A stretch of DNA of 64,000 bases from Sphagnum compactum (Eukaryota; Bryophyta; Sphagnopsida; Sphagnales): contig OZ234500.1 of NCBI GenBank assembly GCA_965153455.1, positions 7,812,001 through 7,876,000 on the forward strand, given 5' to 3'. The notes below the pieces were generated by a model that made no database searches, had not been told where the DNA came from, and was given only the letters and a program-made list of their open reading frames with translations. Below, piece by piece: positions 55,310-64,000 of this stretch. The first letter of the stretch is position 1. Each line of letters starts with the position of its first letter. The position numbers and the translations under genes were made by a program.

Positions 55310-58300
55310 CTCTTGAGAAGAGCATAAATAATATATTCTTCTGCCTCTAGTGGTTCACAACTGGAACGTGAATCTATTGTCATCAAACAAGTGCCTTGCA
55401 CAAGAAGATTTGATTTAAGCTTTACTTTGAGCTTCTCTCTCTCACAAATCCAGTGGGTTGTTTGGACAACAGCATGTCACAGCAGGCCCGACTTATTCGG
55501 ACTTGTGAGAAAATTTGACTACTGGAGATAGGAGTCCTGCTGGAGACCCCGACACATTGTGAGCCATTTTATTTCCAGCTTCACATAGTGAGGAGCTTTG
55601 TCCACATTGTGTTTTCCCCAACCAGTCAACTACAGGCTAATCTTCTTCAGGGAGTGAACCTGGGATTGAAATTTCTTTGTTCCTGATGAAGTAAAATTTT
55701 GCATAAGTACTTTTTTTCCCGGGTTGTACTCTGAGTAGTGTTTCACTACTGAGAGAAAGATGGTTGGTATGTCAGATTGTGGGTAGGCAAAGATCTCATC
55801 CAGTAAGAATCACTTCACACACAATTGTTGAAAACCACGAGTGAGAGGAATATTTGGAAGGCAATTGTTGATTCAATTTGTAGGATAGAAATATTTCTTC
55901 AATCAGACGAAGCATCATTGAGGTCACCATCTATCAATTTTCAACGTTGAGCCAAATAGTTCATTGTAATCTACTTGAATTTGAGATCCAATGGCCTTGC
56001 AAAATTGATTCAGGTAAAAAATCGTCATTTTACGCAATCCATGAAAATGGATAGTGCCTTTATGGCCACTCCATGCATATTTATTTGCAGGTATGTATAA
56101 GGTTTAAGGTATGCACATTTATGTGGTGTTATACATGCCCAAAAGTTATTTACACTTATGTAAATGTCTATGAAAATGATTTACACAACCTCCATGTAAA
56201 TGTAAATTAATATATGAAGGTAAGTTTAAGTGTAATGAATCATGAAAGTGTAAGGGTCCAAATGACATATAACGAGCCAATGTGTTTACTTTGCATTAAA
56301 TACTATTGTCCTTTTTGGGGTCCTTTTTTTCGAAAAACATGTTTTCTTAAAGAGGAATTTTCAAATGAAATGTTTGAATTTTTTTATATATTGTATTTAT
56401 AGTTGCCCTAATATGTCATATGTATTTTTACAATCAAATTTCGAAAAATACAAATTTTTGAAAATGCACACATTTTGCCAGATTTTGTGTTTTGTCTTGA
56501 AATTTTTTCATAATTTCAAATCATACCAAAAGATGTTAACACTTCCGAATTTATCTTTTTATGTTATAAGCTACAAGTTTTCTTTAAACAACATATACAT
56601 AAAACCTTCATTTTTTATAAACACAAAATCGAAAACAATATGAAAATTTGAATGTTATTTAGATGTGTTTAATAGTACCCTATTACTATAAAAAATTTGA
56701 AGATGAAATAAATTGTATTATGAAAATTAAGGGGCCCTGTATGAAAGTAGTGTCACTGAATAAAGATGTTAAACATCATTTATTCAAACCAAACTTTGAT
56801 ATTGAAATTTTGTTTGATTAATGTTAGATTTTTCAATATCCATATTATTCGGTAAGCAAAACTTTCCATGATTCACATGCCATTAAAGTGGCACCACATA
56901 GACAAATGTAACAAGAATTGCAGAAAAGTTGACGTTTTGATATCAATTTTGACTCGTTTGAGCTCACCCGCACTCGTAAATGGTTTATGCATACATGATT
57001 ACACACAACCATTTACACATCATTTCTCATTACACACAAAACAATAGTTTGCACCTAACCAATTAATGTGTCAAGTTTTCATCTATTTGTCACACTCATT
57101 TTTGTATCCAAGATTAAATTGTCTTCATTGAACCAAATGCATTGAGCAATAATAAGGTTGTCAAACACACTCAATATACACATTTAAGTAATTGTCAATT
57201 GATATGGCTACAAATTGACTTTGTGGAAAATGAACAAGGAGAACTTGGAGACAATAAATGTGACATTGCCTTGTATTAGGACAACCATGATTGCATAACT
57301 TGAAATCATGGGCTGATGTTAGACGCAATTTGATCTCTTCACAAGAAGCAAAGGCTTACTCATCAACTATGTAGCAAAAACATCAAACAAAAATGATGAT
57401 ATATTACATAATTCCTAAAATATATCAAAAAGTTACCACACCATATTAGTAACCTTGTGTTTGCAACAATGTTGGGTAGTTAATTGATTGGTTACATGGA
57501 CATGTACGTCAAAATTTGAAGGCTTTGCCTATGCCTTGCACCTATCCAAAATTGGTTTTCAAAAATTAAGACCCAAATAGTTTTTTAATTTTTAATTTCA
57601 AAATGCAAACAATTTCTTTTGTATTTTTAATGTTGAAAACCTAATTCAAAAATCAAATGCCCATCCCTATTTCATACCTAACCAACATTGGTTATCAAAA
57701 ACCTTAACCTAAGTGGTTTTTTATTCTTTAAATTCAAAACCACAAACTAGACAATCTTTTTAATACATTTCAAAAACCCTAAACCATCAACACACGCCTC
57801 CATGAACAATCATTATAACCAACTTAGATTGAATTTATGATTTGAATTAACTTTGTGATAATGTCAAGAGTTCCATGTTACTTGCTTAATTGAGTCTAAA
57901 ATAAAGTTAAGTTGGGTTAGGAATTATCTTAGTTAGATAATGTGAAAATGTATTAAAATTTAAAGTTGGTATAAAACTAGTTTAGTGTGAATATGATTCA
58001 AGATTTTTAAAAAAAGGTTATATCTTCATTCCATGTTTTTGAATATCATTTTGATGTTTCAAAGCACTAATGACTTGAATGCAAGCCCAAAAACAACACA
58101 CCTTGCGACAAAACATGTACACAAACAAAAATACATTTTTCTTTTTTCACATCGATCCTATGTGTTACACCATTGTGATGATTTGTTGTTATTGTGTTCC
58201 TGATTATGGATAGTGGTAGGAGTAAGTGTCAACATGGTAGCACACAAGAGCAATTATAGAATCTCCTATCATTGTGCATATTGCATGGACCAACCAATCA

Positions 58301-60180
58301 ATTAGCTTTTGCCCATTCACTTACTCACTTGCAAATGAATATTTCCACTTCTGTGAGCACCTAGTGTGATTTCATCAACCCAAGATCAACCAAACATTAA
58401 CTAACTTTATTATTGTGAATTCATCTTCTTACTTCTTGATGTGAAAAAACCTTACAATTGAGAATTCAATCCAATCTAATGTTTTAATGTTGAACAACAT
58501 GTTGGGTAATAAGAAAAAGGAAAGATCAAGTTTCAACTAGCTAACAGTAAAACTCCAACAAGTTGTTTAATTATGACATGGTGCACACCAAGAAGGAAAA
58601 AAATGAAGGAAGGTTGAGAAAAAAAAAACAATGACAAAAATCTTACAACCATTCATTTTTTCACAATCTCACATTCTAGTGGCATGCATCAACACAAGAC
58701 CATAATTCAATGTGATTATTCAATCCAATATGATTAAACAACAATTGAACATATGTTAATTTGGTTTAAGCAATAGCCCTTGGAAGTACATACAAATTGG
58801 CTCAAGATTATGTGCATGTGATTCATTTCACATTACATGAAATTGAAATTATAATGCAAGCACCTATCATAAGACATCCAAATTGTAACATATTGTCATA
58901 TCATGTGACAATTTTGATAAAATCATTACAAATTACATACATCATAAGAGTCTATTTTTTGTGCTTACATATTTATTTCCCTTTAACATGTTGTGATTGT
59001 AAATGGTAGAAAATATTTATAAACAATTGCAAGTTGCAAAGGAATTTTCTTATGATTATTTTGTCAAACATGTGGGCTCTTAGATTTGGTATGATACTTA
59101 GGTGGCAAAATGGAACTTACTATCAAATCTAAATGATCATTTTGTTTACCTTGCATTTTTCTAATTAAATGAAAATTTTCAAATCGCTTGCACATGTAAG
59201 ATATGGTGCTTATCAAACCTACCAACCTCAAAGATGAACTTCACTTCATTTTGAATCTTTCAAGTCTCCCAACCAAATGAAGCAAACTACTTTAATATAC
59301 CATGGACAACTATTACTATATCAGTTGGTTTGGGTAGACACACGTTTTGAGTATTTTTTCTTAGAGGTCAATCAAATTCAATGTCATGTTGACATAATGA
59401 TGTAAATAATTTGTCATAACTTCACCATTCCTAGTAATTCTTACGAAAGGAAAATAGTGTGGATTCAAAATTTATTTGTTCAAAGATTTAAAAAGGTGAA
59501 CATAATTTTGTCCTTAGGAAAATTTATAAGAATTTGAAATTCATGTGGGCCACATATTAAATCATAAGTACTAATATATTCAAAATATTGGGTGTTGAAG
59601 ATTTTTCAACAAGAGCTACATGCACAAATATCTTCAATCACTTTGACAAAAGTCCTATAAGTTTAGAAGTTACATGACCTTATTGACATATAAGACAAGG
59701 GGTTCAAATGTACAATAATGAGGTAACAATGCATGCAACAATGCATTCAAATAGTCCTAAGAAATATTAACATACTTACATGACAATTTGGGATTGGTTG
59801 TTCACTATTATTTCATTGGTTAATCATTATAAAAATTTTAAGTTGTGTTTAAAAACATTGATTACCATCCTTAAAAAATATTTTTGAATATCTAATACTC
59901 ATTAGATACATCTTAAATTGGTCAAAATGCTACAAGGATATATTATAAGTATTACATATAAATAAATCACATATTTCTAACATTAACTTAGTTTACCATT
60001 TAAAACCATGTAAAATAAACATTGATTAAATTTTTTGGATGTGCCCAATAGTATTTTGGATTATTCTAAAAATCAAAATCGTAAACAATATATATAAAAT
60101 AAGTGCATGCTTATGTTGGCAACACAATACGGATAAGGACTAATCCATGGTTAAAGAAGTATTTTTTTCGATATGAGTGC
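55310..60180. other. 3' flank of UGPase and AT-rich intergenic DNA
   Basis: The first few hundred bases look like 3' untranslated or intron sequence of the pyrophosphorylase gene. Beyond about 56000 the DNA is very AT-rich with short open frames only, and I recognise no gene or transposon protein. Confidence 0.5.
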
Positions 60181-60220
60181 TTTTTTTGAACCTTTAACCT
60201 TTATCTCTCCTAAGCCCTCC

Positions 60221-60278
60221 GCAAATGCTCTGCGCCCTCTAGTACCCTCATAGCTCCTAGAAGGCACAGAGCATTTGC
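60221..60278. repeat. 16-bp inverted repeat (foldback)
   Basis: GCAAATGCTCTGCGCC at 60221-60236 pairs with GGCACAGAGCATTTGC at 60263-60278 at 15 of 16 positions, around a 26-base loop. Further short complementary pieces (gccctct near 60234 with agagggc near 60307) suggest the foldback is part of a larger element spanning about 60190-60320. Confidence 0.65.
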
Positions 60279-60841
60279 ATAGCAAATGAAGGCCGAAGGT
60301 TTTGCATAGAGGGCCGTATGTGTAATCGAAATTAAGCTAGCTTCTCACCTCTCTGGCCTGAGAAAAAAGGTAGCTTTCTTTATGCATTTTACTTGCTCTG
60401 TATACAACTACTTTGTCATGGCCTTTTTTTCCCTCCATCAACTTCGGTAAACGAGTATATTTGCGCGAGTGCACAAATAAAGTGTTTTGCAAATGCCACA
60501 AAATCTGCTATTTATAGTAACAATGGATTGCATTAAAATTTTGGTGGTACTTCCCAAGTTAGAAAGGCTCACAAAAAAAAATGGTGTTCATCTCCAAAAA
60601 GAACTATATTTCACATCACAAAAGGAAAATATTCTCAAATCTCATAAAATCTTACATTTTCTTTATTTGTCATTTTTTTTTTGATATAATGGGTCTATAA
60701 GAACTTTGCAAGGGATGGTAATGAAGAAAATAGAAAATGTTGAATATATTTTGGAGAGGCTAACAAGATTTTTAAAAATGATTATTTTTATATTTTCTTG
60801 AAAGGTAACATCATCAATATGTCACAAATGGATATTACACA

Positions 60842-61237
60842 TTAATATCACTAGTGGTTGGTAACCCGTGGCTACGCCACTCCAGCCACCCCCAAGAAAA
60901 GGAGGGAGGACCCAAAAAAAACGAAAAAAAAAAAAAAACACCTCCCTTCACTCCCCCGTCCGGTCCTTTCCCGCCCGTCCCCCCCCTGCTGGCCCGCCCC
61001 ACCCTTGCTAGCCCCCCCCCACCCCTGCTGGCCCGCCCCACCCCTGCTGCCCCCCCTGCTGCCGCTCAATAACTTCCTAACTGCCGCTCAGTAAAAAATA
61101 ACTTAGGTAAATCAGGTAAAGGAAGGTAACTTCAAAGGTAAAAACGGACAGACAGACGGACGCACAGAATGGGGTAGCGTTCTGCACCAGAACGTCACGT
61201 CACGGACGGGAAGACCAAGTGAATTTATATATAAGAT
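60842..61237 (+). mobile_element. GC-rich insertion, possible non-autonomous mobile element
   Basis: A sharply bounded GC-rich block in AT-rich DNA. It starts with ttaatatcactagtggttgg and a cccgtggctacgccac foldback and ends with gaatttatatataagat. A 7-bp direct repeat TTACACA flanks it (60835-60841 and 61238-61244) and may be a target duplication. Inside are runs of A and C and a ggacagacagacggac repeat. The start/end pattern resembles short non-autonomous plant elements, but I cannot assign the class. Confidence 0.4.
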
Positions 61238-61244
61238 TTACACA

Positions 61245-64000
61245 AGGAAGAAGCAAAATCTAGTGGGGACACTTTGGTGCAAAAAAATGTAATATAAAAT
61301 TTAAAAGTTAAAAAGAGTTTGTGACAAAGGCACATAAGTGATTCAACCCAAAAACCATTGCTAAGATTGTTCAAAGCCCATGTTGTCACATCACAAAGTT
61401 ATTTATATTATATTACTGAGACAAAGACAATTAATAAATTGTAACACCTTCAAATACACTATTTTAGCTTGTTAAAGCATGTGGGTAAGCTAATAAAAAA
61501 CTAAATAATACACTACCTAGTTAATCCTTATTTTATACTTTGACATTTAGACACTTGTAGTGGGTAGCAAGAAAAGAAACTTTACATCAACAAGAATCTT
61601 ATTGTTATTATGATTATTAAGATAATACTAAATAAAATGAATTGCAATACTATAAAAACTATTTTGAAATTTAAGAGAAACAAGAGGAACACCTATTATG
61701 ATCACATGAAGGAATGCCAACTTTAGTCTCAATTTGACATTAAGACATAGTTCAATTCAATAGAACCTCTTTATGACTAGTTGGAATTGATTCAAAAAGA
61801 CTTAAAGCAACTTGTTGTGTTAGGAAACTTGAACTTCTTACCATTCCATTCCACTAAAGTAGTACATATTCTATCACAATTGCACTATTCAATTCCACCA
61901 ATTGTGATTTACAAGCAAACTCCAAAAAATACATAAAGAATTAAAGAACACATTTCACTTCACAAAAATATTAAACATACATCAAGTTTACAAGGTCACA
62001 ATCCTATTCTTAACTACTCCCCCTCCCCCTTCATGCCTCTAATTCTACTATTGAAAATCCTTTCAACAAATTCACATAACTCACACAATTTTCCTATGTA
62101 ACAAAAATTTCCCTATTCCCTTTTGTACACATCCTCAAAGACTCCCTCCATATCACCTTGATCCCTAAGTGTATGGTAGTTGTCCCCTTTTTATAGAATT
62201 GATGGTCCAAATGCATTCTAATATTAAAAGTCCTTTCCTAACTACTCTATCTCTATGAACATGAAGACACCACAATGCTTTCAATTTTCAAACTTGCCTA
62301 CTAGATAGATAAATCTTGTTATAACCTACAATTTGGGGTATATGTTGCTTTGCACTAGCAATGACAATTTATTATGTAGATGATTAATTCCATACTTTGA
62401 TGTTTACATGTGTCAAGGCTTTCATTAAAGGAATTGATCCTTCATCAATCATGACATTGGGACACGAACAAATTGCAAAAAAGAACTTTGATTCATATTC
62501 TCTAAAACATTTTTTGCCATCCTCCATGCCATTTTTTGTTCATGAACTAATATGTGTATCTTATTTTTCACCTTCTTCAATTTCTCATCTTCCTTTTCTT
62601 TTTCAACTTCAAATTGTTTCACAATAATCAACAATCTATATTCTAGGGTGTGAAGTAAATTGTACAAATCTACATGTACTCCATTTTTTCCAAGATTTCC
62701 ATCTAGCCTTTTCTTGTTTTTGCTTTCCATTTGCTTTTTGGAGTTTACTACTATAAGCTTTTGAATTGGGTTAATTATGAAGTTCAATTCCATATGAAGA
62801 TGATATAAAAGCTCCCACAAGAAAAACATGAACCATTTTTTGATTGCCCCATTTCACTATCATCCAACTAAGATTAAGATTCTTAACAATTCTTTTTCTT
62901 GAACATTAGATTCCATATTCAATGACAATGTTTTCTAATATTTTGTAATATCCATTGGTGGTTTAGTGATATATATGCACAAAAACATACATACATGTTG
63001 TGATGACCATAAAATATATGTAGAAAGTTGAAGCCCTTTTGGTATTTCTTTTTATTAAAATAGATTACAAAGGCTTGGGACACATCATACTATTTGTACA
63101 TTTAAAATATATGTCAACTTCAACTGAAATCTATTCATGTTACAAAAGTTGGAGCAACCTTTGGAAGATAGGGAAGGTGCTATTGCAGTCAATTTTTTGA
63201 AAATGTTTTGTTATGCATGTATGGCCAAATATGAATGGATCATGTTGCAAAAAAGACATTTGCTAATTTGAATGGTGCATAATCATATAATGGCAATTTC
63301 ACATCCATAAAAATAATGGGACACCAACAATGAACCATGTAATCAATGGAGGACTTGTTACAAGTTTAATCCTTTTCCAAGCTACTTAAATTATGATAAC
63401 TTGTAGAGTGAAATTGATAACCCATTCATCTTACCTCAATTTGAGAACAATTAAATCCATTAAGCCTCAATTTTAATCTCAAAAGTAAGGACTATAATTC
63501 AATTACAATAACAAACTGATGAGATATTTATTGTTCTTTGACAACAAAATGTAATGGTACTAACACATGGATTTGATATGATTTAAAAAAAATTTAACGA
63601 AGATGACGATAGTGAGTATTCTAGAAAATAATTGTCTTTATTTTTAAAAATCACTTACAATAGACAATGTAATAAGATTAACACAAAGCATTGATTTGGT
63701 TGGTAATGTAAAATGCTTAAGAATTGGTCTTAAAAGCAAAAGAGTAAACCACAATGTCCATAAACAAGCTTATAAATTTCTACAAGGAAAACTTACAAAA
63801 GGTTTGCATTCATAAATCTTAAATCAAATCTTTGAAACATTGGATGTGTCTTATAGATTGAAACAAAAGTGCAATTCAATTAGTAAAGGTGCATTGGTAA
63901 ATTTTTCAAAATAATTTAACACATTATATGCCCCACATACACTCATCAAACACCAACCAATTATAAATGTGATAATGAATGAAAATATCAAAGATAATTG
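61245..64000. other. AT-rich intergenic DNA, one unexplained open frame
   Basis: No gene is supported. The longest frame is on the minus strand, 62829-62449 (126 codons, ATG start). It has a lysine/glutamate-rich, possibly coiled-coil middle (for example VEKEKEDEKLKKVKNK). It has no recognisable family and sits in AT-rich DNA where lysine-rich frames arise easily. Confidence 0.35.

Noticed and set aside
62449-62829. 126-codon minus-strand gene
   Set aside because: Lysine-rich composition is expected by chance in AT-rich DNA; no domain or homologue recognised.

Overview
The window is nuclear DNA from a land plant. It is AT-rich, gene-poor and full of decayed transposons. It holds three convincing protein-coding genes, all split by GT-AG introns, and it carries the plant-type telomere motif TTTAGGG in short internal stretches. 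The retroelement families have the look of seed-free plants (moss, lycophyte or fern), but I cannot fix the species and hold that placement loosely.

Left flank (1-19.2 kb): transposon graveyard. A broken Ty3/gypsy element (about 2.3-6.4 kb; reverse transcriptase, RNase H and integrase all recognisable but full of stops) carries a nested insertion and a CACTA-type miniature element. A relic of a DDE/pogo-like DNA transposase lies at 6.9-8.5 kb. A second copy of the CACTA miniature element, with a clean 3-bp target duplication, is at 9.6 kb. A tandem array with a ~455-bp period fills 15.5-18.5 kb.

Gene 1 (24.5-19.3 kb, minus strand): an intact 18-exon ZIFL-type major facilitator transporter, 604 aa in my model, with an unusually long central loop.

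Middle (25-38 kb): microsatellites, a 78-bp repeat, a ten-copy 54-bp minisatellite, a ~190-bp terminal-inverted-repeat element, and a 1.66-kb inverted near-copy of part of the left array. That copy ends at the inverted-repeat element on one side and at a telomere-like motif on the other.

Gene 2 (39.5-38.0 kb, minus strand): a two-exon alpha/beta hydrolase, 364 aa, with a complete Ser-Asp-His triad and a probable N-terminal targeting extension.

Right part (40-64 kb): a 44-bp tandem repeat, a decayed LINE-like reverse transcriptase (42.2-44.8 kb), and gene 3 on the plus strand, UDP-glucose pyrophosphorylase. Gene 3 has 20 resolved exons (48.85-55.27 kb) encoding 470 residues; its terminal exon is unresolved. 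After it comes AT-rich sequence with a foldback and one GC-rich mobile-element candidate.

The three genes share no operon-like link: they are a membrane transporter, a serine hydrolase and a central sugar-nucleotide enzyme, each with its own promoter. I found no convincing undescribed system. The strongest follow-up leads are the inverted duplication junctions, the hydrophobic in-frame extension upstream of the pyrophosphorylase, its two competing splice acceptors, and the 54-bp minisatellite.
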